Source: Phoronis australis (taxonomy: Eukaryota; Phoronida; Phoronidae). From it: a stretch of DNA of 62,000 bases. Location: the NCBI GenBank assembly GCA_002633005.1, contig NMRA01000100.1, forward strand, positions 22,469-84,468, given 5' to 3'. The position numbers were made by a program, and so were the translations under genes. The notes beneath the pieces were generated by a model. It ran no database searches. It saw only the letters and a list, made by a program, of their open reading frames with translations, and was not told where the DNA came from. This document shows, one piece after another, positions 34,172 through 46,300 of the stretch (the first letter of the stretch is position 1; each line of letters opens with the position of its first letter).

Positions 34172-34595
34172 TACCGAGATTTTCTGTAGATAAGCCCATG
34201 TGTATGTATTCGGAAAATGAAAATTTTCTGCCGTTTCAGTTACACCAAATATTTGGAGGGGGGCAGGTAAACGGAAAGTCATAGCCTCGGCTGATATGAA
34301 AATGTCGGTGATTTTTTTGCATAAAACTGCTTTTTAATTTTAAGTTAATAAATACATAGTTTGCTAATACTTTGTTTGGTTTTATAATTGATATATGCTC
34401 CAAACAACTGAATTTGTGGCTTAAAGTTGGGCTTTTACGAGGAAATTTTCCGAAAAAATGCACCAATATCTGGACACTTGACATCAGAAGTTGTAACACC
34501 AAATAAATACCTATTGTGCATTTATGCGGCATAATTTTCCAAATAAACACTCGTGGGGGTTTCATCGGATGGGCTTATCTACGTAAATCTTGGTA
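34172..34595. mobile_element. 424-bp MITE with TA-flanked inverted repeats
   Basis: Left end TACCGAGATTTTCTGTAGAT then AAGCCCAT; complement of right end TACCAAGATTTACGTAGATA then AGCCCAT. The inner 14 bases GTAGATAAGCCCAT match perfectly. TA at both borders fits a Tc1/mariner-type target duplication. AT-rich core without coding capacity. Confidence 0.82.
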
Positions 34596-34901
34596 GAACT
34601 TAAAAATAATAAATTTTATTTTGTGCCTTTCTTACATTTTGAAGACAAAATGTCTGCCATGTCGAGTCCTAACTTTGTCAGAGATTTTACTGTAGTTGTT
34701 AAATCAAAATTCCTGCAACACACATGTTTAAAGGATAAATGCTGTTTGGCACCCTCTTGTTGAGTTGTTATGGCTTGTGATAATGGGGTCATCACTGGTC
34801 ATGCTTGGTTTTTCTCCATTGTTCAGATGACCCAGGTCCACCCTTGGTGGAGTAAAATCTTGCAAAGGTATCAGGTAACACTTTATGAGACCTGGATGCT
34901 T

Positions 34902-35411
34902 TAAGGCCCTTTCACACTAAGGTCCACGACCACACACACGACCACACACACGTCTATGTTTTGGTAAGTTGTGGTCAAGTATGAATGGTTATCTTCCGTC
35001 CTTGACTGAAGTTTACATTGCCAGTTAATTTCACAGTAAACAAGTGGATTGAACTGTGGAGCGTGGACGCTGCAGTGCGGTATGAACGATCAACTCCGCC
35101 AGGGGTCACTGCTATTGTCAGTGTCATCGCTACAGCTGCTTATATTTTGCTTGAATATTCACCAATTGAATTAGAAATAAGTTTTATATCATTTAGCACA
35201 CACAAATGTTCTCAAATTATCACATAAAAAAAAGTTAGCGAGCACGGGATGCATCAGCATTACCTTGCGATTATTTCGATGACGACAGCGCCACCTACCA
35301 TTTACTTCAATGCCATTAACAAACAAAGCTGGTACGAACGATTCAATTAACTTCGACGTTTACATCAACGCTCCGCTTATAGTGGAGTTTAGTTTGTATG
35401 AAAAGGCCTTA
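34902..35411. mobile_element. Short inverted-repeat element, family A copy 2
   Basis: TTAAGGCCCTTTCACACTAA at the left and the complement of TTAAGGCCTTTTCATACAAA at the right. The outermost TTAA on both sides could be a TTAA target duplication of the piggyBac type. Contains a CCACACACACGA tandem repeat near the left end. Homologous to 5911-6414. Confidence 0.82.
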
Positions 35412-38140
35412 ACTCTCAGGTCTACAAATCCTTACCAATTATCATTTTGATCCATGGCATACATTTTACGTATTGAATCAAACCTTAATTTCAGTGAGCT
35501 CCAGTGACGAGAATGCCTTTTTCTAACATTTTCTTATCTTAATTAAGCAAGCCTTTTTGTGATTGCCCAACAGCTGAAAAGGTGTGTCATTTGATGTAAT
35601 TTACGAGTATTGTAATCCTGTTCAAGTACAGTACTTAATTTTATGGTATTGCAACATGGGGGTATTCTGACATCAGTTTGTTTTTAACAGATTTGCATGA
35701 GATATGACTCTTTAAGTAAACAGCGGTTACCAGTCACGGGTCATACCATTGTGAGCAAAGCAGACAGCTGTTAAGTTAGTATTACTTGCTGACATGAAGT
35801 TTGTTTGGAACCTCAATTGCAAGTTTATTTGGTTTCCTAATTATTGCTGAAGATATGATACCAACCAGTGAAGGATTTCAAATTGATCTAACAGTGGGTG
35901 TGAACTTCACAAAGGTTCCTCTTGGTATTGTGTGTGAGTACATTTTACTGTCTGGCGTGAGAAATGGTCTGAAGGATTAGACATTACTTTTGCATGCTTT
36001 TTGGAATATGTGAAAGTGAAACATTGGTGGCTGCTGAAGGTCCAATGAGTTACAGTGGATGTACTGCTTTTGTAATTCATTGCGAATATAGCATAAATAC
36101 TATTTCAGCGCTTGATTTGGTGATGTGCAGGTTGCCAATGCGACCTCCGATTGTGTTTGGTGACCTGGGAAAATCTCAACAAGTCACCACGAAGTCTGCA
36201 CTGCAAGTGTCAAAGTCGGACAACAATTACCCCCTAAATTCCTTTCAAAGTCTGATGACTTCCAAACTAAATTACTAACAGTTTTCCTAGATTTATTACC
36301 TTTGGTTCACAATTGTTGCCTTTATTTCTTGAAATCAGTGGATTTGCCACCACAGCAGTCAGTACACATGGAATGCACGCTTACATTACAACAATATGTC
36401 AACGGACGGAAGTCGGAGTTGTTTGGCAAAAATCGGGCAAGATCAGTAAAACACGTAACTCCAGTGTATGTGTTCATGTGCGTTTGCTGTTGGGAAGAAT
36501 TCAGTTTGAGAATGTAGAGAATGAATGTACATTTACGGGGAGAAATTGAAGAGGTATGCGTAAGATTCTGAGAATTGAGTATGGAACATTTTCTACGGTG
36601 GATTTCATTGGGAACCTGGGATTTTCAGTTTTGGTGACCTCAGATTTCGTTTGGCGATTGGGTTTTTTGTCAAATTACCAAATGCGACTTGATTTTAAAC
36701 TAAGCGTCGAGCGCTGTGTTTTTACAGTTGATTCTACATATGTAACAGGTATATACTTGATTCCATTTGTTTTTTATAAGTTGTTTATAAATTAGCTGCT
36801 GAATGGAGCCTGTTTATCTCACCTACAGGTAAATGAGGAGGTCAAACACAGGTCGGTCGGTTAGGTTGATAATTCAACCACTCTTGATTATATATGACTG
36901 GTAGTATGTCACAGAACTTTTAGGACATTTCCTTCTTATTCGCTGCCTTAATTGTCATTATAAATGATTTAACTTAGTTGGATGTAAATATGTCACACAA
37001 GCATTTCACTCACAAACAGGTCATGCAATGCATCAACATGTATACAAGATGAAAGTGACTATTCACCTGACTAGTCAGCCATATAGGTCAATTTTTGCTG
37101 TTCACCTGACAATCTTTTCAGCGATCTCATTGCTCAATAGATGTGATATAACAACCTTGTTGGCCAAATGAGGCGATTTTTGTTATCTGACAAACAACTC
37201 GCATTACGTTTTAGCATCAGCAATACAAGTAAGTTAATTAGCAACATGCATTTTTGACATTGGCTCAAAGTGAGACCTGCAAGTAATCTTGAGCTTCAGG
37301 GAGACCGATCTGGACTGGTCATCAGTTTTAACTCTATGTTTTTGTATCCCCAGCCATCCTCATTGTTTGGATACGCCCAATTTTTCATTTATCCAAATCT
37401 ATGCTCCTTTCACAAAAAGTTTTTGTGCTTCTAGCTTCAGTCCTCACATTGTTGTTGACTTAATGAGAGTCGCTTTGTTCGTCAGGTAGATAGCAAAAAT
37501 CTAACGTTATATTAACCAATGGAATCGTTGAAAGTTTGTCGGGTAAATAGCAGATATCTGATTATTTGGCCGACAAGCTGTGAAGTTTCAAATATTTACC
37601 AATGAGATTGTTGAATGTTTTGTCAGTCAAATGGCAAAGATGCGTCTGGTAAATAGGGTCAGCCACCTGAGATAGTCAAAATCTATGACCACTTTTAAAA
37701 TGGCTAGGCATCCCTTCCAAACATGGGTGACTTCAGATCATTTTCTTGTGCTCTCTCAATACCAGCTCATGGTTAGAACCAATTGCTGTCAGTAAGGAAT
37801 TGTGTAGTCCAGTTTGTTATGAAGAATTATCTCATTTCATGATATTTATATTTAGTCAAGAAGGAAATGCTTTAAATTGAATTAATTCTGGGCTCTGTTG
37901 TACATTCTCCTCACATCACAACGTTCAGCATAATGAATTGTGGATTACTTAATTGCAGGAAGTCTTGACTATATTTTGGAAGGCAGTATGTTGTTTTCTC
38001 CTTTTTTACTACGCATGTATCCTTATCATGTTTGTTGCCAAGGTCAACATGTCTGGGCGCAATTAAGAGATTTAGTGATGCAACTGTATTGATCCAGTCG
38101 TCATAACTCGCTGATTAGGCGGATCTTGGGTAGACTGTAG
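35412..38140. other. Intronic stretch, mostly unrecognised
   Basis: Holds the repeat shared with 20110 at 36105-36180 and, inverted, a related scrap near 36640-36720 (ACCAAATGCGACTTGATTTT ... GTCGAGCGCTG), so 36105-36720 may be one decayed element. 37470-37660 repeats GTCAGGTAAATAGC / GTCGGGTAAATAGC / TCTGGTAAATAGG. No exon supported. Confidence 0.4.
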
Positions 38141-38156
38141 TATTGAATGGTCAGCT

Positions 38157-38350
38157 ATTTTGTACACAACATGGCGGACAGGTGGAAGTTCATTTTGACA
38201 AATTTCTCCTCAAAAATAACAATTAAAAAAATTTTAACTTGTTTTATATTGTTTCTAATCGTTCATTGGATAAGTTCCCGTCTGATGCAGTGTGATAATC
38301 AGCCTTTGAAAAATAGTAGGAATGATGATTTTGGCAATGATTTTTGGTGA
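38157..38350 (+). repeat. Dispersed repeat, family E copy 1
   Basis: ACACAACATGGCGGACAGGT, then TTTTGACAAATTTCTCCTCA, then GATAATCAGCCTTTGAAAAA, and a GCAATGATTTTTGGTG end. The same ordered blocks appear at 58268-58480 and 59562-59790. Confidence 0.75.
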
Positions 38351-38875
38351 AATAAGTTAAGAATAACCATATGCAAATTGATGATTTTGTGGCAGCCCTT
38401 ATTATAAAATTGTTTGGGTTGTAGAAAGTTACCATTTTTTGTTATACTTCCATCATAGCTACTTGCGTTTTGATGTATGGTTCAACTTACAGACTTCCTA
38501 TGTACAATAGAGGAAGTGTCACGTCTGCTTTCCGTAGACCACGTTTTGTATGAGAAAAGTAAGATCTCGAGGGCTCACAAAATCAAACTAATAAAAGGCA
38601 AGCGTATAACAAGTGTACTCGGGAGCTTAACAGCCTATCCTAGCAAAGTGATAGATACTGAAATGATTGAGGAGAAAAATTCTTTAGACATAGGCGACAA
38701 AATCGTAACTTTGTTAACGTTTTCGACCTCCATGGTTCGGCGGTCATTAAACTCACTGCAGTGATTGGTCGGTGAGATTGGAGTATTGATTTGTGGGATT
38801 GATCTCGGTATTTCTGTTCCATAAACAAAGATTTGTCGCCATAAAGTTGATGTTTTGCGGTATACAAAACATGGC

Positions 38876-38945
38876 TGCATTTTGAGAACCAGTTCTCTCC
38901 GCTGAGTAACGGGCACATGATAGCTGACTATTGCCCAGAATGCAA
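38876..38945. mobile_element. Hairpin MITE, family B copy 3 (right arm lost)
   Basis: ATTTTGAGAACCAGTTCTCT and ACGGGCA followed by GACTATTGCCCAGA. The left arm and right terminus match the family; the CTGGTTCTCAAA arm is deleted. Confidence 0.65.
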
Positions 38946-40212
38946 CCCTCGAGTGGTGATTTTATTCTCTGACTGCATCTGTTCACTGGCATTTATGATT
39001 CTCTGTAGTGCTCCAGATATTGTCTACCTAAGGGCAGGCATTGGTATCTGAAATTCATAGTAAAATTAGAATATCTTAAATGTAATTGAAATTATGAACA
39101 TATTAACTTAAGTCAGAAACATTTGAGTTATAACTTAATTAAAGCACAAATTTTGTCCCGTTCTCCTTATGTGTTGACTTACAAATGGAGTCAGTTTGAA
39201 CTCTAACACTCTCAGTTTCAATACCACTACTAGTCTACAAATGCCATGTTATCATTCACCATCAGGACCAGTATATCTGTTTTAACCATTTCCTGTTCTC
39301 CAGTTCTATCTAAGCATATTCCGTTACCAGCTACTGATACTTCCAGGGTTAACTTTGGTAGAATTAACTTCCATTTTATTTGACTTCACCTCTTCTGCAA
39401 CCTAGCTGCATTGAGCAGTGTGTAGCTGAGAACTGCTGCACGTCATTTGTCCACTATGCTGCTGATCGCATTTACCACTGATGTACATGTACAATACCCT
39501 CAGTAAATTTGCGATTAGCCCTACACAAAGACGGCAAATTGCTGTCTTTGTGTTGTACTGTAAATCACTCTGGTCAGCATACGTTTCCGAACTCCAATTT
39601 GTCAGCGTCCCTGGTGGCGCCGACTTTCCTCTATTTTGAAAAGGACATCATTTTAGATATTTATTTTTATCAGGAGTTATCATTTCATTTTGTGCATTAT
39701 TCCTGTGGAGGGATTAGAGATGTTTTGTCAAGTGGATTTTCTACTGCCAACTTGACAGTGTAGTTTGAATTTTTCCTCAGTTTGATTTGACGAAAAATGT
39801 TTCTGTTTGTAGCCTAAAAGCATGAGATCTGCTGCTAAAGACACCATGTAGCGCTGGTAGTATTCAGGGCTGCATTTCATAACTTTGAGACACTTGTGGG
39901 GGGAAATCTACTTCTGTTAAGAACGGAAACTGTGACTTTTATACAATAATTCAACAATCCCAATTCTCCAACCTATCTCTTCTGTGGGGACCTTTTTGAT
40001 GCATATGGGGGTAAGGTCCTAAGATTTCTCGTGAACATACTCTTTTCTTTTGCGTGATCTTGCTTTTCTTGCTAGAAGTTTTCTCTTTGGAATGCACCCA
40101 AGTTTCCACCAATCTGCAGCTCAAGGACACGGTGTGTCGCCGGTGGTATTATTCAGCTGTTTGCACATTCACCCCATTGACCTCCAGTTACCTGTCTTCT
40201 GTACATTTTCAG

Positions 40213-40241
40213 GTAATCCACAGTGCTAAAGATTCACCACA
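40213..40241 (+). promoter_or_regulatory. 5' UTR part of coding exon 1, CRACD-like gene
   Basis: Acceptor TGTACATTTTCAG, then 29 untranslated bases to the start. Start context CACAATGGCC has A at -3 and G at +4. Confidence 0.6.
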
Positions 40242-40317
40242 ATGGCCTCCAGTTCTGAGGACCTTCACACTTCAGGGGCATTTTCGACTGATGATGAAAA
40301 TCTGGACGACACTCAAG
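40242..40317 (+). CDS. CRACD-like gene, coding exon 1
   Basis: 25 codons and one base from the ATG to ACTCAAG|GTAAAA. Acidic and Ser-rich. Confidence 0.68.
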
Positions 40318-43300
40318 GTAAAACTTCACATGCTGTATGAAACAGCAAAAGAGATATAGTCAGACTCATTGCCACTCACTATATAAAATAAACCAGGGGT
40401 ATTCTGTGAAGTTACACAGATGTAAAATCAGACATTGATTCCAGAACATGAATATCCTTGGATAGGTAGACGTAACTTACCGTAATCGTTCGGGTTAACG
40501 CCCATGCTCAGTTAACCGCCCATCCCCGACTTTCAGTGGATTTTCGATTTAACCGCCCACTGCTCGGTTAACCGCCCCCATGCGATTTTTGAAGATTTCA
40601 AGTTAAGCGCCCACCTCTCGGTTAAGCGCCCATCCCCGACTTTTAAAGAATGAAGATTTAGCGCCTAGTGCTAAGGAAACGCGCGATTCCCCGACTTTTA
40701 GAAAAAGATCGATGATCACAATGAGTGCAACGACGCCGGGACTCCGAGACGGTGGTTTAGCAATCTGAATTACAATACAGGTAACGAGTTATTGTCTTGG
40801 GTCATGAACTCACTTCAAAATATAATACTTGAATCTTTTTGTCACTTTATTTTCTTCCCTTGTTTGCAAAGTTTAAGAACGCCGCCGGCGTCAAAACCTC
40901 CGCTTTCAGCGACTTTGTCTGCCGCGCTGAGTTTCCGTCTGCAGTGCACTAGATAAAACATATATTNNNNNNNNNNNNNNNNNNNNNNNNNNNNNNNNNN
41001 NNNNNNNNNNNNNNNNNNNNNNNNNNNNNNNNNNNNNNNNNNNNNNNNNNNNNNNNNNNNNNNNNNNNNNNNNNNNNNNNNNNNNNNNNNNNNNNNNNNN
41101 NNNNNNNNNNNNNNNNNNNNNNNNNNNNNNNNNNNNNNNNNNNNNNNNNNNNNNNNNNNNNNNNNNNNNNNNNNNNNNNNNNNNNNNNNNNNNNNNNNNN
41201 NNNNNNNNNNNNNNNNNNNNNNNNNNNNNNNNNNNNNNNNNNNNNNNNNNNNNNNNNNNNNNNNNNNNNNNNNNNNNNNNNNNNNNNNNNNNNNNNNNNN
41301 NNNNNNNNNNNNNNNNNNNNNNNNNNNNNNNNNNNNNNNNNNNNNNNNNNNNNNNNNNNNNNNNNNNNNNNNNNNNNNNNNNNNNNNNNNNNNNNNNNNN
41401 NNNNNNNNNNNNNNNNNNNNNNNNNNNNNNNNNNNNNNNNNNNNNNNNNNNNNNNNNNNNNNNNNNNNNNNNNNNNNNNNNNNNNNNNNNNNNNNNNNNN
41501 NNNNNNNNNNNNNNNNNNNNNNNNNNNNNNNNNNNNNNNNNNNNNNNNNNNNNNNNNNNNNNNNNNNNNNNNNNNNNNNNNNNNNNNNNNNNNNNNNNNN
41601 NNNNNNNNNNNNNNNNNNNNNNNNNNNNNNNNNNNNNNNNNNNNNNNNNNNNNNNNNNNNNNNNNNNNNNNNNNNNNNNNNNNNNNNNNNNNNNNNNNNN
41701 NNNNNNNNNNNNNNNNNNNNNNNNNNNNNNNNNNNNNNNNNNNNNNNNNNNNNNNNNNNNNNNNNNNNNNNNNNNNNNNNNNNNNNNNNNNNNNNNNNNN
41801 NNNNNNNNNNNNNNNNNNNNNNNNNNNNNNNNNNNNNNNNNNNNNNNNNNNNNNNNNNNNNNNNNNNNNNNNNNNNNNNNNNNNNNNNNNNNNNNNNNNN
41901 NNNNNNNNNNNNNNNNNNNNNNNNNNNNNNNNNNNNNNNNNNNNGCGACGTGACGATAAAGCTCTTTGAAAAGGGCTATGCGTTCCGAGTATGATTGTCG
42001 TGTCGGGATTTAGATCGCCAGGTAAGATTAACCGCCCAGGGCGGTTGTCTGTCGTAATAAGCGCCCATGTTCGGTTAACCGCCCATCCCCTACTTTAGGT
42101 AGATTTTCGATTTAACCGCCCACTGCTCGGTTAACCGCCCTCCCCCGATTTTTTGGGTTCGCCAATTTAACCGCCCAGGGCGTTAACCCGAACGATTACG
42201 GTAATACCCATTTTGTTTGGGTATTCCTCTTGGCATAGAGTTAATGTATTTGTCTGGTAGTCCCTGAAGTGACCAGAATTGTATACAAACCATGAATCAT
42301 TTACATATATGGTATATATATTATATATATTCTCTGGTGTGGATCTTAATATAAAATGTTCTAATTCCTGTTGTAAAGAAAACTGCGCTCTCGTATCACA
42401 AATCTGTATACGTAATAATATTCTACCAATTCAGGATGCGATATGGCAGACAAGTAAGATTCTATTTTTCATGAAAAACACGTAGAACCAAATAAATGCT
42501 GTATCAGTTTTAATCTCTGCGTGATAGCTGCCGCCAGGCAATATTTAAGACATTGAGGGCATTCAAAACAATGCCTTTACAAAACGATCAGTTCTGACAA
42601 TAATTTTTGTTCAGTGAGAATTAACCGTAGCAAGTGTCACGATTTCAAGCAACAATTGCAAGAACTGTAAAGTTACCTAAAATTTAATGAAAAATAATAA
42701 TTTTTCCGAACTTTCAAAAGGCTTTACTGTATTAAAAATGCTTGAATTTCATCATGTTTATTTATGACGATTGCGCAATAAATGATGAAGTAATAAAAGA
42801 TGCCATCACATTATTTTTCATTATTCCGCCATGTTGTGTTCTAAACTGAAAAAAAATCATCGCAGCCAGTGTCTGGTGCCAAAGCTGTTGGTGTAAATAC
42901 CTTGGGCAAAATTCAGGTTTGTGGTTGTTTTTTTAACGAGAGGGCTGACACCAGTTTATTTGAGGCAGTGTTTATCATGTAACTTTAATCAATCAAGGTA
43001 ATCAGGGAGGTGGTGGCAAAGGTGAGTTACCACTTAGTTTTAAAACTAGGCTTGATGTAACAACTTAGAAAACTGAGATGTCACCGTAAACTTTTATATC
43101 AAATAAAATTTGATCACGTTGTTGTTACCATTTTTTTGCTGTGGATGTGCCTTTCTTTTTTCACTGAATTTTACTGAAAGACATGGCAGATTGGTATTAA
43201 GTCAAAAATCGAATTCTATAGACTCTACTTTCAGAAATTCATACTTTTACTAAGTTTACAATCTCCAGTTTTATAGATATTTGGCTGTCAAATGCACGGA

Positions 43301-46300
43301 CTTGTTGCTAAGTTAGCGAGGCACTGATTTCATAGGCAGACCAGAACTAAATGTACTTTTCGTTCCCTTTAAGTAACTGGAATAAGTTAATGAGTATTGC
43401 ATGTGTAGACTATTTGCAAAGTATTTCTGTAATACATGTAACATAACCCTTCCGAATGGGTCATTTTGATAAATGTAAGCCCTTGGCAAAGATTATTTGA
43501 GTGTAGTTTTTGAATGTGTAAGATTGCGAAGCAATATGTTTAGAAAGGTAGCAAGGAAGTAGCCAATCTGTAAGCTAAAATTTGAGAAAGATTTTTATTT
43601 TAACGCAACACCTGAAGGAAAATTTGAAGTTTGCATTAAAAATATCAATTTTTTAATCAAATTTTGTTTCTTAGTGTTTCTGTCTTCAAAAAACAAGAAA
43701 CATTTTGAAATTTGGAAATAAAAATGTGTAGTTTCATTTGGAAATATCCATTGTATTAGCTATTACTTTTTAAGTCCGTCATCACAAACATCGTATACCC
43801 GGAAAAAATCGCCCCTTGCACATATTTGGGGAATATGCAGTTTCACAGAATTTCAAAATTGTAACCATACCAAAGTTTCAATCTTTTAATTTAAACCTAA
43901 TACTATTCAATCTGAAAAATTGTTTGAGTTTTCGCATTATACTTTGCATGTGATCAAGGTTGGCCAATCACAGCCTTGTCTTAGATTTGTACTAAATCGA
44001 TGATGTGTACTGACACCTTGTAAACCTCAAACCTTGGACTTGTTGGTTTCACATGGCTTTAATACTCTGTTTGATAATATATGGCAAAGGTCACAATTCT
44101 ACATCCCAGACTTCCTCAAACACTGGACAAGACTATATGTAAACAGTTTACTGACCACGCACTCTGTCAGATAATGTTGTACAACAACATTGGCATGCAG
44201 TTGCTTGCTGTGCACCTAGTGCCACAGTGTGAGCCTGTGACCATCGTCTTCCAGGAAGTTTAAGTGGCCTGTTTGTAGATTTAGCTGTGCTTATTTGAAG
44301 ATGTATTGGTTTAACTGTGGAGTGGGTCCAGTTTTAAGCATTTCAAGTGTGTGTGGCCAAGTGGTGGTGTAAAGCAAATGAATGGTTGGGAATTATGCAG
44401 ATTCCCTCTGTGTTTATCATGGTATTAATCGATTAATGACAGATAGTGAACATGTTTTGATATCAGATGTCCCTTAAAGATGGCTGGACTGGGGCAGTGA
44501 GGAAATGAACCAACTGTTGGCAAAAATGACCTCTTCACGGACAGCTTGTCTGTTTGGCAAGAAAGTTAGTGTTTTTGCTAGCATTGTCTCCACTCATGTG
44601 AATCTATCTCATTTGTAACCATGTGATAAGAGATTACAGTTAACATTTGAGAATAAACATTACAACTCCTTGGTATGGTTACACTGTCATTAGGGTGATA
44701 TGAATATTTTACAATTTTTGTTGCTCAGTGCTCGGTATCAAATGACTCGCATGATTCATCGTAAATTTTCTATGACACCGTATTTCACCCCACATTTGGG
44801 AGCACTAGGTACTAGAAAACATACTCACCAATTTTTATTTAGTTTTTGTATGTTGAAATCTCCGGCCAAAGTGGTCAAAACTGAGGCAAACACAACAAAT
44901 AGTTGCTAACTCAGGAATGAAATATTAAAATTTAATAAAAAATTTATGCTTTCCGTCAAAAAAAGAAGTTTTAATTAAGGCCAATTTGCATTATGAAATT
45001 GGTCTCGAATTTTTCCTTAGTCAAAGCGAGTGTGGTTTCTTGGCTTGTGAAGAACTACGAGTTTGATACTTATTCAGGCCAAGCTCATAGAATTCCAGCA
45101 GGTGTAATCTGATAATTTATGAGCTTTGTCTGGAAAAGTAATGAACTTTAAGTTCTTGGAAGCCCTGAGATCACTCTTGAGAACCAGTTTTATGCACCAG
45201 ATAATGGGCATCAAACTGGTTCTCAAAGTACAGGCATGTAATATGCGACTATTGCCTTAAACTAGGTATGGAACAAGACACAAACAATTTTATAAGAGAC
45301 AATGGTTTAAATCAATACCCGTTTTTTACAGAATGCATGGTTTTATGACACTTTACGTTTATTGTGCTATTCTTGAAATAGCAAAGCTTTTGAACTGGTT
45401 TGGTTTTTGTTATAAACCCAACACTTGTTTTAGCTGTCAATGGGAAAACGGTTTCAAAAAACTGCATTAAGGGTAAGAAATCTACTTTCTTAATTTCGTG
45501 TTTTTTTTCTTTTGCGGTATTCTGCAAGGCAACATTTGTGTGAAGGGATGTGTTGGTTATATTCGTTTTTGCCAGTGTTTTCATCTGGTGATCTTGTGTT
45601 AGTATCTTCTATCATAAGTTTGTTTACTGTTTTTGAAGTGTGAGAAAGTCAACAAATTTTTGCAATCCCTTATCACCCCAGTCTCTGGTTTGTTGCTCAT
45701 TACTTAGCTATAGTTTATTGGTTTATCCTGTGTGGAATTATCTTGCCTCCACATCCCTGGCGCAGGAACATCAGTAGACAATCAGGATGAAACATGGTTT
45801 GTAGTAAAAGTTACCAAATTTTGAATAATCCTGAACTTTAAATGCTGTGCTCCTTTGGAATTAGGAGGTTTTCTGAATTGTTGCACATGTCTACTTTATA
45901 ATCTGTTTCGTTTTTGTACCAAGTGTTTGTGCAATAAGACTAATGTCTTGTGAGTTTAATGAGATCAAGGCAATCTTTGTGTTTTGTGTTATGTCGGAGG
46001 AACATGTGATCACATTCGCTTTCACTCACGATTGAACGCACGCCATATTCTGTCCATTTTCTTGAAACTGGTGTTGGCATTAAGGAAAAAGAAGTACTGT
46101 TGTTAAATGACCCCGACCCCCTCGCGTGTCTCATCTTTGCTCTCCTCATTAATGGTTTGCTATTTTTAGAATCTTAAAATGTTAAATATTGGTGATTTGT
46201 TAACTATAAATGTTTACATGGCAGTGGTGATCAAGTCAGCTTTTAGAATGAGTAACACATGCCTTATTGGTTATGGCATTGTGGAGGATCAAATTGATCC

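Noticed and set aside
38477-38764. 95-codon plus-strand frame (MVQLTDFLCTIEEVSRLLSV...)
   Set aside because: No family, no conserved motif, no splice context; lies in an intron next to repeats.
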